The notes under the pieces were generated by a model. The model searched no databases, was not told the DNA's origin, and worked only from the letters and a program-made list of their open reading frames with translations. Below, piece after piece: positions 25,740 through 35,133 of a DNA stretch of 64,000 nucleotides. Every line of letters begins with the position of its first letter. Position 1 is the stretch's first letter. The position numbers were made by a program, and so were the translations under genes. The DNA comes from Nocardia goodfellowii (GTDB lineage Bacteria; Actinomycetota; Actinomycetes; Mycobacteriales; Mycobacteriaceae), in NCBI RefSeq assembly GCF_017875645.1, contig NZ_JAGGMR010000001.1:558001-622000 (forward strand). Reading direction: 5' to 3'.

Positions 25740-26702
25740 TCAGGAGGGGTTGCCGCTGTCGGAACCGGCGCCGTTGAGATCGGCGTTGTCGTAGCCGTTG
25801 TCGTCGTAGTCGGCGTGGTCGAGGTCTGAGGGGTCGCGGTTGTAGGCGGGGTAAGAATCCGTGGTTTCGCTGTCGTAGGCGAAGTAGGCATCCGCGCGGC
25901 CGCTGCCAAAGGCGGAGTAGGCATCCGGGCTATCACTGTCGTAGGCAGTGTCGGCCCCGTCGTAGCCGTATCTGTTGTCGTCGGGCACGGAGTAGTTGTC
26001 TTCGAGGGACTGATAGTCATATTGCCCACCGTCGTAGCCGACGATGTCGGAACCGTCGTCGAAACCTTGCTCGAAGGTCTCCGCGTCATAACCGACACCC
26101 GCCATGCCACCGAACAGCGAACTGAACAAGACGGTCGACCCGACGCCCCAGGCCCCGGTGAGCAAAGCCGTACGCCACCACGGTTCGGAGTACCAACCCC
26201 CAGGAACGGGGCGCCCGGCGACCATGCCGCCCGGGTAGTAGTAGGGCGTGGTGGCGGATGGGTGGGGGGAGGCGGCGAGAGGGCGGCCGTTGCAGTCGGC
26301 GGTTCGGTCTTCGGTGACGTGTCCGGCTCGGTTTTGGTTGGCGAGGTGTGGGATGGCGGGGCCGGGGTCGAGGTCCATCGCGGTGCGGGCGGCGCGGATG
26401 TAGTGCAGGCCTTCGATGGCGGCCAGTTTGGCTAGGCGGGCTTGGGCGGGGGTTTCGGCGCGCTCGAGTTGGGTGCCGGCGGCGCTGTGGTGTTCCGCGG
26501 CAGCCGCTAGGGCTTGCTTTGCTGCGTTATTGCTGGGGACCAGATTGTAGACCTGGCCGCCGAGTCGCTCGTTTTCGCGCCGGGCCTCGGCGAGCGCGTC
26601 GCCGAGTTCGAGCCCGAGCAAGCCGGGGGCTGGGGTTTTGGGCCGCATGATGACGAGGATCGCGACGATTACGAGCACCAGGAGAAGTAGCAGCCAGATC
26701 AT
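25740..26702 (-). CDS. Membrane-anchored protein with acidic Asp/Tyr-rich tail
   Basis: 320 aa. One N-terminal transmembrane helix (residues 2-19) is followed by a basic stop-transfer patch and a helical, alanine- and glutamate-rich region to about 110. A proline/tyrosine segment and a short hydrophobic patch near 180-200 follow. The tail of about 110 residues is composed largely of D, Y, S, G and N. The helical part resembles DUF1542-like segments in actinobacteria. No enzymatic motif is present, and the function is unknown; the acidic tail could bind cations or partner proteins. It sits just outside attR and so is probably core genome. Confidence 0.75.
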   Translation of the reverse strand: MIWLLLLLVLVIVAILVIMRPKTPAPGLLGLELGDALAEARRENERLGGQVYNLVPSNNAAKQALAAAAEHHSAAGTQLERAETPAQARLAKLAAIEGLHYIRAARTAMDLDPGPAIPHLANQNRAGHVTEDRTADCNGRPLAASPHPSATTPYYYPGGMVAGRPVPGGWYSEPWWRTALLTGAWGVGSTVLFSSLFGGMAGVGYDAETFEQGFDDGSDIVGYDGGQYDYQSLEDNYSVPDDNRYGYDGADTAYDSDSPDAYSAFGSGRADAYFAYDSETTDSYPAYNRDPSDLDHADYDDNGYDNADLNGAGSDSGNPS

Positions 26703-26782
26703 CGTTCGCTCGCCTTCCGTCCGCGGAATTCGGCACGGAGGCGAGTTTACTGACAGTTAGCTGTCGTCGTGCGGTATCGGGA

Positions 26783-28249
26783 TCAGGGGTGGGCGGCTTG
26801 TGCCTCGTGGTAATCGGCGGGGTTGAAGGATCTGGTCTTCCAGCGGTAGAGGACTGTGGCGCCGGGCCAGTTGTTGGTGATGCGGCCGGCGGCGTTGCGG
26901 TACCAGCTGGAGCAGAAGTTCCAGGGGGTGTCCTTCAGGCGGCGCTGCAACCAGGCGTCCCAGTTCTGCTCGGCGCCTTCGCGGGCGGCGAGGTGCCGGC
27001 CGGGTCGGGCGGTCAAGTATTCGACGACCTGACGGATGTAGCGGGCCTGGGATTCGAGCATGTAGATGATCGAGCCGGATCCGACATTGGTGTTCGGGCC
27101 GTACATCATGAACAGGTTCGGGAAGTGCGGCACGGAGAGGCCCAGGTAGGCGCGGGCTCCCTCGTCACCCCAGATGTCGGCGAGTTTGCGGCCGCCGACT
27201 CCGTAGATGTTCATCGGCGCGAGGAATTCGGTGCCCTTGAAACCGGTGCCGTAGACGATGACGTCGACCGGGTGCTCGATGCCGTCGGCGGTGCGGATGC
27301 CGGACGGCGTGACGGCCTCGATCGCCGTGGTCTCGACCGTCACGTTGGGTTGCGCCAACGCCGGGAAGTATTCGTTGGAGAACAGTCCGCGCTTGCAGCC
27401 GGCCGCGTAGTCCGGCGTGAGTTTGGCGCGCAATTCCGGGTCGGGGACCTGCTTTTCGCGATGGCGGTCGGCGAGCGCGATCACCGGCGTCTTGATCGCG
27501 GGAATGTCGGTCAGGGCGAGCGCGAGCACTTCGAAGAACGACCAGATCGCGAACCGTTCCGCCAGCCGCGTCGGCGGCAGGTACTTGAACAGCGCGTGAT
27601 GCACCGCGCTGTATTCGGTGTCGAACTTCGGCAGCACCCAGGCCGCCGACCGCTGGAACAGCGTCAGGTGCGCGACCTCGGGCTGGATACGCGGAATGTA
27701 TTGGATCGCACTGGCTCCCGTGCCGATGCAGGCCACTCGTTTGCCGGTCAGGTCGACGCTGTGGTCCCACTGCGCGGAATGGAACGCCGCGCCGGTGAAG
27801 GTGTCGATGCCGGGCAGATTCGGCAGGGCCGGGCGGGACAGCTGACCGACCGCGGGAACGAAAACATCTGCGGTGAGCCGGGTTCCGTCGCTTGTGGTGA
27901 CGGTCCACTGTCCGGTGCGCTCGTCGAATTCGGCGTCGGCGACCTCGGTGCCGAATCGGATGAACCGGTGCAGATCATGCTTTTCAGCGACACCGCGCAT
28001 GTACTCGTGGATATCGGCTTGCTCCGAAAACCGCCGGGGCCAATCGGATCTGGGCTCGAACGACCACGAGTACAGCGGTGAGGGCACATCGCAGGCCGCG
28101 CCCGGATAGGTGTTTTCCCGCCACACCCCACCGAGATCGGCGGCCTTCTCCAGGATGGTGAAGGTGTCGATCCCGGCGCGCCGCAGTTCCATGGCCAGGC
28201 CGAGGCCGGCGAATCCGGCGCCGATGATGAGGACGGACGGCGTTGTCAT
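26783..28249 (-). CDS. FAD/NADPH Baeyer-Villiger-type monooxygenase
   Basis: 488 aa. An FAD-binding GAGFAGLG sits at residue 7, and the VWRENTYPGAACDVPSPLYS block typical of this flavoprotein class follows. The Baeyer-Villiger fingerprint reads FTGAAFHSAQW (the F-x-G-x-x-x-H-x-x-x-W form with one shift), and a second nucleotide-binding motif reads VACIGTGASAIQYIP. It would insert oxygen into a ketone using NADPH and O2, or act as a related N- or S-oxygenase. It is a close paralogue of the enzyme at 41801, which has the same length and blocks. It stands alone with no adjacent regulator. Substrate unknown. Confidence 0.9.
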   Translation of the reverse strand: MTTPSVLIIGAGFAGLGLAMELRRAGIDTFTILEKAADLGGVWRENTYPGAACDVPSPLYSWSFEPRSDWPRRFSEQADIHEYMRGVAEKHDLHRFIRFGTEVADAEFDERTGQWTVTTSDGTRLTADVFVPAVGQLSRPALPNLPGIDTFTGAAFHSAQWDHSVDLTGKRVACIGTGASAIQYIPRIQPEVAHLTLFQRSAAWVLPKFDTEYSAVHHALFKYLPPTRLAERFAIWSFFEVLALALTDIPAIKTPVIALADRHREKQVPDPELRAKLTPDYAAGCKRGLFSNEYFPALAQPNVTVETTAIEAVTPSGIRTADGIEHPVDVIVYGTGFKGTEFLAPMNIYGVGGRKLADIWGDEGARAYLGLSVPHFPNLFMMYGPNTNVGSGSIIYMLESQARYIRQVVEYLTARPGRHLAAREGAEQNWDAWLQRRLKDTPWNFCSSWYRNAAGRITNNWPGATVLYRWKTRSFNPADYHEAQAAHP

Positions 28250-28326
28250 TCTTCGAGCGTAGGGGCCTTCGCGCGGGCGACTAAGAGATCAGCGGACAGG
28301 AAATCGGCATTTTCGGCCACGCCGCC

Positions 28327-29289
28327 CTACTTCACCCCGAGCGCCTCCAGGATCATCGGGCGGGCGTTGGCCAGCGACTGCTGCCAGTAGGGCCAGGTGT
28401 GGGTGCCGTTGACGATGTCGACGCGGGCACGAATTCCCAAGGCCGCCAACTTGTCCCGGAAGATCTGGGCCGCGGTCAGCGACATCGCCTCCAGGCCCAT
28501 CGCGTTCACCGTGTTGCCGAGACCGTTGGCCAGGTCCAGCACGCCGGGGACGCCGTTGCCCGTGGTGACGTAAATCGGTAAGCCGCGCAACTTTTCGGCC
28601 TGCACGGTGGCATCGTTGCGCAGCCAGGCCGGATCACCGGCCGGACCCCACATGTCATCGACATTGAACATGCCCTCGTCCCACATGGCGGCGCGCATGG
28701 CCTGGTTCCAGGCCGGGAAGGTCGGGTTCACGAAACCGGAGAACGAGCCGGCGAACTTGAACTGTTTGCGATGGTGCGCGGCGATGGTGAGCGCGGCGTT
28801 GCCGCCCATGGAGGCGCCGACGATGGCGTTGTTGGTGCGCGATACGCCGTACTTGGCCAGGAAGGCGGGCAACTCCCGGGTCAGGAAGGTCTCCCACTTG
28901 TAGGTGGACTTCTGACCGTTGGTGCTGCTCGGCCGGTACCAATCGGTGTAGAAACTGGAGCGGCCACCGACCGGGAACACCAAAGTGACGTTGTCTCCCG
29001 CGAATTGGCGCAGTGCGTCGGTATCGGAAACCCACTGGCTGTGATCGCCGGGTGCGCGCAATCCGTCGAGGACGTAGAGGGCGGCGCTACCACCGCGAGA
29101 CGCCCACTGCACCTGCACCTTGATCGGGCCCATGCTCGACGGCACCATGAGGTCTTCGCGACCGCCCGAGGGCGTCGCCGTCGCCACCGCTGCCCCGAGG
29201 GTCGACACAATTCCGGCCGCCGCCAGGACGGTGATGGTCTTTTTCAGCCAGCCCGAAAATATCCGGCCGGATCGTGATGTCGTGTGCAC
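28327..29289 (-). CDS. Ag85-type mycolyltransferase/secreted esterase
   Basis: 320 aa from GTG 29289, 7 nt after GGAGG; a start 10 codons earlier lacks a ribosome site. The signal peptide (to about residue 40, ending AVATATPSG) leads into LMVPSSMGPIKVQVQW. The alpha/beta-hydrolase core carries YVLDGLRA, the nucleophile elbow VGASMGGNAAL and the catalytic histidine in GTHTWPYWQ, the pattern of antigen 85 and corynebacterial Cmt proteins that move mycolates onto trehalose or arabinogalactan. It acts outside the membrane. This is good evidence for a mycolic-acid-containing host. Confidence 0.92.
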   Translation of the reverse strand: MHTTSRSGRIFSGWLKKTITVLAAAGIVSTLGAAVATATPSGGREDLMVPSSMGPIKVQVQWASRGGSAALYVLDGLRAPGDHSQWVSDTDALRQFAGDNVTLVFPVGGRSSFYTDWYRPSSTNGQKSTYKWETFLTRELPAFLAKYGVSRTNNAIVGASMGGNAALTIAAHHRKQFKFAGSFSGFVNPTFPAWNQAMRAAMWDEGMFNVDDMWGPAGDPAWLRNDATVQAEKLRGLPIYVTTGNGVPGVLDLANGLGNTVNAMGLEAMSLTAAQIFRDKLAALGIRARVDIVNGTHTWPYWQQSLANARPMILEALGVK

Positions 29290-29425
29290 CCGCGTACCTC
29301 CCACCTTCTCCCTGAGCAAGGTACCGAAAAGTCGCGAATTCCGCTGTCACACAGTCCCAAATACGCCAGTGCGACACGCCGTGCGCAACCGCGGAAGGAA
29401 ATAGTTCGGGGAGTGCGGAATTCGC

Positions 29426-30901
29426 GTGTCGGTCGGCGGGCGGACGACCGCACCGGGTAGGTTCGCAGCGTTTGCTTCGTGTTCGCTGTCCGGGGGTTTT
29501 GGCGAGGAGGCTCTGATTACCACTGTCATCGACGACGCACCCTTCACCGGATTCCACGCGCGCCTCGCGATTGCCTGCTCGGGTGGGCCGCTGCTGGACG
29601 GCTACATCCTGAGCATCGTCGGCACGGCGCTGATCGGCATGACCGACGAACTCGATTTGAGCACCGCCGACATCAGCCTCATCGGCGCCTCCGCGCTGAT
29701 CGGCATGTTCATCGGCGGCGCGCTGTTCGGCGTGCTCACCGACAAGATCGGACGCGAGGTCATGTACACCGCCGACCTGGTGGTGATGGCGCTGTGCTCG
29801 GTGCTGTCGTTCTGGACCGAATCGGTGTGGCTGATCGTGATCCTGCGTTTCGTCCTCGGTATGGCGGTGGCCGCCGACTATCCGATCGCCACCTCATTGC
29901 TGAGCGAATGGCTGCCCCGAAAACATCGCGGCACCCTGCTCGGATTCCAGATCGTCGCCTGGTATCTGGGGTCGGTGCTCGCCTATGTGGTCGGCTATTT
30001 CTGCCTGACATTCTTCGGTAACGGCAGCTGGCGCTGGCAGCTGGCCAGCGGGGCCGTGCTGTGTGTGTTCTTCCTCATCATCCGGCAGACCACCGCGCCG
30101 GAGTCGCCGCGCTGGCTGGCGCAGCACGGCCGCGAGAACGAAGCCGCGCACATGATCGAGAAGTACCTCGGCGAGAAGGTGGCCCCGGCGGAATTGATCG
30201 AGCCCTCGGAGGCACAGCACCAGGGATCCATACGCGAACTGTTCACCCCGGCTTTTCGCAAACGGACCATCTTCTGCTGCGGATTCTTCCTGTGTCAGGT
30301 CGCGGTGCTGTTCGCGATGCTGACCTTCGGCCCGCGCATTCTGGAAAGCTTCGGTATGCCCAAGGGCACCTGGATGGACACCCTCGGCGTCGCGTTGATC
30401 AGCTTGGTGTTCCTGATCGGCTGCCTGCCCGCCATGCGTCTGATCAATACCGTCGGCCGTCGTCCGACCATCGTCTGGTGTTTCGGGTTGATGATCATTC
30501 CGGTGCTGGCCATCGGAATCTGGCCGAGTATGCCGATGCTGCTGGCGTTCGTCATGCTGTGCCTGTACGCGTTCTTCTGCGGCGGACCCAATGTGCTGGA
30601 CTGGACCTATCCGAACGAGTTGTTCCCCACGCATATCCGGGCTACCGCGGTCGGATTCGCTACCTCGATCAGCCGGGTCGGCGCGGCGCTCGGAACTTTT
30701 CTGCTGCCGTGGTCACTGGACAATCTCGGCACGAGCACGACCTTCCTGTGCGCCGCCGCGGTCACCGCTCTCGGCTTCCTGATCTGCCTGTGGGGTGCGC
30801 CGGAGACCAAGGGCCGGGATCTCACCGCCGCTTCCGCGGTCATCCAGATCAAGCCGAAACTGCCGCGGGTACCGCGCGCTACGGGCGGCGAGCTCCTGTG
30901 A
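29426..30901 (+). CDS. MFS transporter, sugar-porter-like
   Basis: 491 aa with about 12 hydrophobic helices. The loop 2-3 signature GVLTDKIGREVMY and the sugar-porter motifs PESPRWLAQHGRE (after helix 6) and TYPNELFPTHIRATAVG are clear. It is probably a proton-coupled importer of a small polar substrate. The start is uncertain: GTG 29426 adds about 34 atypical residues, while GGAGG just before codon 29 points to a later, non-standard start around 29509-29515. Its 3' end overlaps the convergent NlpC/P60 gene by 23 nt. Confidence 0.85.
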   Translation: MSVGGRTTAPGRFAAFASCSLSGGFGEEALITTVIDDAPFTGFHARLAIACSGGPLLDGYILSIVGTALIGMTDELDLSTADISLIGASALIGMFIGGALFGVLTDKIGREVMYTADLVVMALCSVLSFWTESVWLIVILRFVLGMAVAADYPIATSLLSEWLPRKHRGTLLGFQIVAWYLGSVLAYVVGYFCLTFFGNGSWRWQLASGAVLCVFFLIIRQTTAPESPRWLAQHGRENEAAHMIEKYLGEKVAPAELIEPSEAQHQGSIRELFTPAFRKRTIFCCGFFLCQVAVLFAMLTFGPRILESFGMPKGTWMDTLGVALISLVFLIGCLPAMRLINTVGRRPTIVWCFGLMIIPVLAIGIWPSMPMLLAFVMLCLYAFFCGGPNVLDWTYPNELFPTHIRATAVGFATSISRVGAALGTFLLPWSLDNLGTSTTFLCAAAVTALGFLICLWGAPETKGRDLTAASAVIQIKPKLPRVPRATGGELL

Positions 30902-31574
30902 CCGGCATGGACTCCATCGGGGAGATCTCCACGCCCCGGCCACTGGTCGAGGCATGGATGACCTCGCCGTCGCCGGCGTACAGCGCGGAGTGGCCACCGT
31001 CGTAGAAGGTGACGACGTCGCCCGGTTCCAGTTCATCGAGTGGGACCGGCGTGCCCGTGGCCGCCTGCTCGTAGCTGGTGCGCGGGAGGTCGACACCGGC
31101 CTGCTCGTAGGACCACTGCACCAGACCGGAGCAGTCGAAGGAATCGGGTCCATTCGATCCTGGGTTGTAATCGGCGCCGAGCCGCGAGCGGGCGGCTTCG
31201 AGCGCCGTCAACCGCATCGACTCGTCGTCCGATTGCGCCGGGGTTTCGGGTTCGGCGGGGCCGACCACGAATGGCCCGACGGGAATGTCGTAGGCGGGAG
31301 CGGCCAGAGTCTCGCTCTCCAATTCGATCCGCAGCGGGGCGGTCGTCATCGGCTGTTCGAAGCCGGGTGCGACCGCGGCGGGCGCCTGCGGGCGGACTTC
31401 GATGCCGGGCACTCCGGCGGGAATCTGGATCTCGTTCGGGATTTCGATGGTCCCGACACCGGGAATCTTCACTTCCTGAGCTGCCGCGGTTCCCGCGGTG
31501 TAGAGCATGATGCCTAGGGCGCCGGCGGCGATGAGCAGACCACCAACGATGAAACGCCACAAATGTCTAGCCAT
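30879..31574 (-). CDS. NlpC/P60 cell-wall endopeptidase
   Basis: 231 aa. An N-terminal signal-anchor (residues 8-30) is followed by a proline-rich linker of about 85 residues and a C-terminal NlpC/P60 domain. The catalytic cysteine lies in SFDCSGLVQWSY, the histidine in DGGHSALYAG and the third polar residue in EVIHAS. Such enzymes cleave the D-iGlu-mDAP bond in peptidoglycan, as in RipA/RipB-type resuscitation and daughter-cell separation proteins. The last 23 nt overlap the MFS gene tail to tail. Confidence 0.88.
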   Translation of the reverse strand: MARHLWRFIVGGLLIAAGALGIMLYTAGTAAAQEVKIPGVGTIEIPNEIQIPAGVPGIEVRPQAPAAVAPGFEQPMTTAPLRIELESETLAAPAYDIPVGPFVVGPAEPETPAQSDDESMRLTALEAARSRLGADYNPGSNGPDSFDCSGLVQWSYEQAGVDLPRTSYEQAATGTPVPLDELEPGDVVTFYDGGHSALYAGDGEVIHASTSGRGVEISPMESMPVTGARRP

Positions 31575-31903
31575 GAATCGGTCCTCCGATGCTCGCTCCG
31601 AGGACGCCGGTTTGCTGGAACGTCGATCACCAACGCCTCGAATCTGATTCGAAAACCATCACGGTGACTCATTCGTACAGCTGTTCCATAACCCATATGA
31701 CACCGATGCAATTCCTGCACCAAATGCAACACTCGCGTGGCGCGATAACAAAGCGATAACTGTCCTCGCATTCGTCGCGTCATCACCGGAGACCAATCCG
31801 GCCGGTTTATGTTCGGAAGCGCCGCAGATATATACGGCGAAGTCCCCCGAAATCCGAAGTAGCCCACCGGTGGCGGGTGAAGCACACGGAGGTGACCGCG
31901 CAT
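31575..31903. promoter_or_regulatory. Divergent promoter region of the NlpC/P60 and parA-like genes
   Basis: 329 nt without a gene. GCGATAAC occurs twice in direct orientation at 31742-31749 and 31753-31760, one helical turn apart, about 145 nt before parA; this could be an operator or a ParB-type site. GGAGG at 31886 serves the ATG at 31904. Confidence 0.4.
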
Positions 31904-32611
31904 ATGCCGAATGCCGAAGTCGAGCTCATACTCAATCAGAAAGGCGGCGTCGGTAAGTCGACGCTGTCGATGAACCTGGCCGCGACTACCGCCGAGGTCC
32001 TGGCGAGCGACCCGAACGAGCCCTCCCCCGTCGCGGTGGTCAGCATCGACCCCCAGGGCTCGGCGGCCTGGTGGGCCGAACGCATGAAAGTGCTTCCCTT
32101 CCATATCGTGCAGACCCACGAGGACGTGGCGGGCCTGCGCCGACTACGGGAATTGGACGGGATCAAGCAGGTTTTCGTCGATACCCCGGGCTGGATGGGG
32201 CACGAGGGCACCGCCGAGGACCCGCTGCACGGCCTCGCCTACGCCGACGCGCTGCACGCCGCGCTGGACTCCGCCACCCACGTACTGGTCCCGTTGGAAC
32301 CAGAACCGCTGAGTTTCGATCCCACGGCCCGCACCATCGAAACCCTGATCAAGCCGCGGGGACTGGACTACCTGGTCGTCATCAACAACTGGGACCCACG
32401 TGACGGCGAGGTCGACCTGGAACAGACCAAAGCGTTCGTGAAAGCCAACGAATGGCCCCTGGCGAATACCGTTGTCCGCCATTACAAAGTGCATACCCGG
32501 GCCTCGGCCGACGGCGTGGTGGTCACCCAGTATCCGAAGAACCGCGTCTCGCTGGAATGTCGTCAGGATTTCGCGCGACTGGCGCTGGAATTGAAGACGG
32601 GTGGCCGCTGA
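31904..32611 (+). CDS. parA: ParA-family partition ATPase
   Basis: 235 aa from ATG 31904. The deviant Walker A reads LNQKGGVGKSTLSMN, Walker A' reads VVSIDPQGSAAWW and the Walker B-like strand reads VFVDTPGW, giving a small ParA without an N-terminal DNA-binding domain. It would form a nucleoid-bound ATP gradient that moves ParB-DNA complexes. It overlaps the ParB start (TGATG). It does not sit beside gidB, rnpA or dnaA genes as the chromosomal parAB of actinobacteria does, so this is a secondary pair, perhaps of plasmid or integrative-element origin. Confidence 0.88.
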   Translation: MPNAEVELILNQKGGVGKSTLSMNLAATTAEVLASDPNEPSPVAVVSIDPQGSAAWWAERMKVLPFHIVQTHEDVAGLRRLRELDGIKQVFVDTPGWMGHEGTAEDPLHGLAYADALHAALDSATHVLVPLEPEPLSFDPTARTIETLIKPRGLDYLVVINNWDPRDGEVDLEQTKAFVKANEWPLANTVVRHYKVHTRASADGVVVTQYPKNRVSLECRQDFARLALELKTGGR

Positions 32612-33498
32612 TGGCGCGCGGTAAACGTACCGACCTGGCCTCGCTGGTGCATTCGACCGGGGCGAATTCACCGGTGGACGGCAAGAATTCGGCACACGGC
32701 GCTGACCAGCCGGCCGGCCGGCCCGACGCGCTGCTGAATCCCGGGCCGATGACCTCGGCCCCGCTGGCGGATCTGGTCGCCAACCCGCGCAACCCACGCG
32801 AGGGCGACCTGAATCTGGAGGAGCTGGAATCGATCGCCGAACTCCAGTTGCAGCCCGCGCTGGTGGTCACTCGCGCCGCGTATCTGAAGTTGTGGCCCGA
32901 GGACGAGCCGGAACTCGGTGCGGCGAAGCTGGTGGTCATCAACGGTTGCCGTCGATTGGCGGCCGCGCAGAAGTACGGCTGCGAGAAGCTGGAACTGGTG
33001 GTCAAGGACGAGGTCGCCGCGAGCCGGGCGACGCTGCGGACCGCCGCCATCCGGGAGAACGTGGAGCGGGAGAACCTCGATGTGATCGAGGAGGCGCGGG
33101 CGGTAGAGGCGCTGGTCGCCGATTGCGGGACCGGCTCGGCCGCGGCGGCGGCGCTGGGCAAGACCGAGGCCTGGGTCTCGCAGCGGCGGGCGCTGCTGAA
33201 GCTGGCGCCGCAGTTGCAGCAGAAGCTCCGGGCCGGCGAGCTCGCGATCCGGGTGGCGCGCAGCCTCGCTCAGGTGCCCGCGGAAGACCAGGTGGCACGC
33301 TGGCAGGCATCGCTCAACAAGAACGAGGAGCCGAAGGCGGAGAAGAAGTCGCCCGCCCCGGTCGGCGTCGACCAGCTGACCAAGTCCTTCAAGAAGTGGG
33401 ATGTCGGCACCGAAACCCTGGCCCCGGCGCTGCTCGCGCATCTCGACCGGCCGGGCGTGCAGGCGCTGATCGCCGAACTCCGGCAACTGGTGTCCTGA
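32611..33498 (+). CDS. parB: ParB/Spo0J-family centromere-binding protein
   Basis: 295 aa from ATG 32611, overlapping the parA stop by one base. After about 45 low-complexity residues comes the ParB N-domain: ADLVANPRNPR (box 1), INGCRRLAAAQ in place of the canonical G-E-R-R-x-x-A CTP-binding loop, and RENVERENLDVIEEA. A helix-turn-helix follows (AAALGKTEAWVSQRRALLKL), then a lysine-rich linker and a C-terminal dimerisation segment. The changed loop (NGCRR for GERR) may alter CTP binding. No canonical parS (TGTTTCACGTGAAAC) is visible nearby; a 20-bp palindrome lies 52 nt downstream. Confidence 0.85.
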   Translation: MARGKRTDLASLVHSTGANSPVDGKNSAHGADQPAGRPDALLNPGPMTSAPLADLVANPRNPREGDLNLEELESIAELQLQPALVVTRAAYLKLWPEDEPELGAAKLVVINGCRRLAAAQKYGCEKLELVVKDEVAASRATLRTAAIRENVERENLDVIEEARAVEALVADCGTGSAAAAALGKTEAWVSQRRALLKLAPQLQQKLRAGELAIRVARSLAQVPAEDQVARWQASLNKNEEPKAEKKSPAPVGVDQLTKSFKKWDVGTETLAPALLAHLDRPGVQALIAELRQLVS

Positions 33499-33510
33499 GC
33501 CGGTTTCTCC

Positions 33511-33540
33511 GATCGCCCCTCCCGGCTGGGAGGGGCGATC
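33511..33540 (+). terminator. Rho-independent-like terminator after parB
   Basis: A perfect 13-bp stem (GATCGCCCCTCCC, 33511-33523, with 33528-33540) and a 4-nt loop begin 12 nt after the parB stop. There is no long U-tract, as is usual in high-GC actinobacteria. Confidence 0.8.
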
Positions 33541-33550
33541 GTCGTCTACG

Positions 33551-33570
33551 GCCTTAACCGCGGTTAAGGC
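33551..33570. promoter_or_regulatory. 20-bp perfect palindrome
   Basis: GCCTTAACCGCGGTTAAGGC is a gapless perfect palindrome between parB and the decarboxylase gene, 50 nt before the latter's ATG. It may be an operator for the decarboxylase (TetR-type spacing) or a ParB-binding site; position favours the former. Confidence 0.6.
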
Positions 33571-33620
33571 GGTGGTGAACTGACGATTAGCGGGCCTCGG
33601 TTCGGGGTAGCACGACACCT

Positions 33621-35078
33621 ATGGACCACTCACGAGCCCCGCTGGTGGACGCCTTGGCCGACTATCACCGCGTCGGCAGATATGGGTTCACGCCGCCGGG
33701 GCATCGGCAGGGACGCGGTGCGGACAAGCGGGTCCTCGATGTCATGGGTCCGGACGCTTTCCGATCCGATGTGCTGGCCGGACCAGGCCTCGACAACCGC
33801 CTGTCCCGCAACGGCTATCTGAAAGACGCCGAATCGCTGATGGCCGACGCCGTCGGCGCCGAGCACGCTTTCTTCTCCACCTGCGGTAGCTCGCTGTCGG
33901 TGAAGGCGGCGATGATGGCGGTCGCCGGCGGCCAGGAGGGTGGGTTGCTGGTTGCTCGCGACAGCCACAAATCGATTGTCGCGGGGCTGATCTTCTCCGG
34001 AGTGCTGCCGCGCTGGATTCCGCCGCGCTGGGACGCCGACCGGCATTTCTCGCATCCGCCGTCGCCCGACCAGGTTCGCGAAGCCTGGGAACGGCACCCG
34101 GACGCCGCGGGCTGTCTGATCGTCAGCCCGAGCCCGTACGGGACCTGCGCGGATCTGGCCGGGATCGTCGAGGTGTGCCATGAGCGCGGTAAACCGCTCA
34201 TCGTGGACGAGGCCTGGGGCGCGCATCTGCCGTTTCATCCGGACCTGCCCACCTGGGCCATGGACGTGGGGGCTGACGTCTGCGTGGTGAGCGTGCACAA
34301 GATGGGCGCGGGTTTCGAGCAAGGCTCGGTGTTCCACCTGCAGGGCGATCTGATCGATCCGGACCGCCTCAGTGCCTGCGCCGATCTGCTCATGACCACC
34401 AGCCCGAACGTGCTCGTCTATACCGCGCTCGACGGCTGGCGGCGGCAGATGGTCGAGCAAGGGCACGATTTGCTCGACGCCGCGCTGAAAGTCGCACGGC
34501 GAGCGCGTGATCAGCTGGCGGAGATACCCGGCATCGAGGTGATGGAGGAGGAACTGCTGGGCGTCGAGGCCTCACACGATCTGGACCGGCTGCAGGTGCT
34601 GATGGATGTGTCCGCCACGGGCGCAACCGGTTACGAGGCCGCTGACTGGCTGCGCGAGCACCGCAACCTGGATATGGGGCTGATCGATCATCGCCGCGTC
34701 CTGGCCACGCTGTCGATGGCGGACGACGAGAAAACCGTCGATACTCTGACCCAGGCGCTCGCCGACTGGCGGCAGCAAGTGAAACCTGCTGCGCCCCAAC
34801 GGATTTCATTGCCATCGCCGGATGACCTCCAGCTCGACCAGGTTCTGCTCCCCCGTGACGCGTTCTTCGGTCCGGTCGAAGCGGTGCCGAGCGAACAGGC
34901 GGCGGGCCGGATCGCCGCCGAACAGATCACGCCCTATCCGCCCGGCATTCCGGTCATCCTGCCCGGCGAGCGGATCAACGAAGCTGTAGTCGAGTACCTG
35001 CGCTCCGGATTGGACGCCGGGATGAACATTCCGGACGCCGCCGACAGCTCGCTGCACACGCTGCGCGTAGTGAAGTAG
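33621..35078 (+). CDS. Orn/Lys/Arg decarboxylase family PLP enzyme
   Basis: 485 aa. Fold-type-I decarboxylase pattern: FTPPGHRQGRG near the N-terminus, EHAFFSTCGSSLSVKAAMMA (phosphate-binding turn), ARDSHKSIVAGLI, the aspartate in PLIVDEAWGAHLPFH, and SVHKMGAGFEQGSVF carrying the PLP-binding lysine. The C-terminal domain has the ITPYPPGIPVILPGE signature of bacterial arginine/lysine decarboxylases. It would make a polyamine precursor such as agmatine or cadaverine. It lacks the N-terminal wing domain of the large inducible enzymes and so belongs to the short, SpeA2-like class. Cytoplasmic. Confidence 0.9.
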   Translation: MDHSRAPLVDALADYHRVGRYGFTPPGHRQGRGADKRVLDVMGPDAFRSDVLAGPGLDNRLSRNGYLKDAESLMADAVGAEHAFFSTCGSSLSVKAAMMAVAGGQEGGLLVARDSHKSIVAGLIFSGVLPRWIPPRWDADRHFSHPPSPDQVREAWERHPDAAGCLIVSPSPYGTCADLAGIVEVCHERGKPLIVDEAWGAHLPFHPDLPTWAMDVGADVCVVSVHKMGAGFEQGSVFHLQGDLIDPDRLSACADLLMTTSPNVLVYTALDGWRRQMVEQGHDLLDAALKVARRARDQLAEIPGIEVMEEELLGVEASHDLDRLQVLMDVSATGATGYEAADWLREHRNLDMGLIDHRRVLATLSMADDEKTVDTLTQALADWRQQVKPAAPQRISLPSPDDLQLDQVLLPRDAFFGPVEAVPSEQAAGRIAAEQITPYPPGIPVILPGERINEAVVEYLRSGLDAGMNIPDAADSSLHTLRVVK

Positions 35079-35133
35079 CGGATAACTGCTTGCGCCCCTG
35101 GCGTGATCGGCGATCGCGCACGAGTATGGAGCA

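Noticed and set aside
33551..33570. The 20-bp palindrome as canonical parS
   Set aside because: It does not resemble TGTTTCACGTGAAAC; kept only as an unassigned palindrome.
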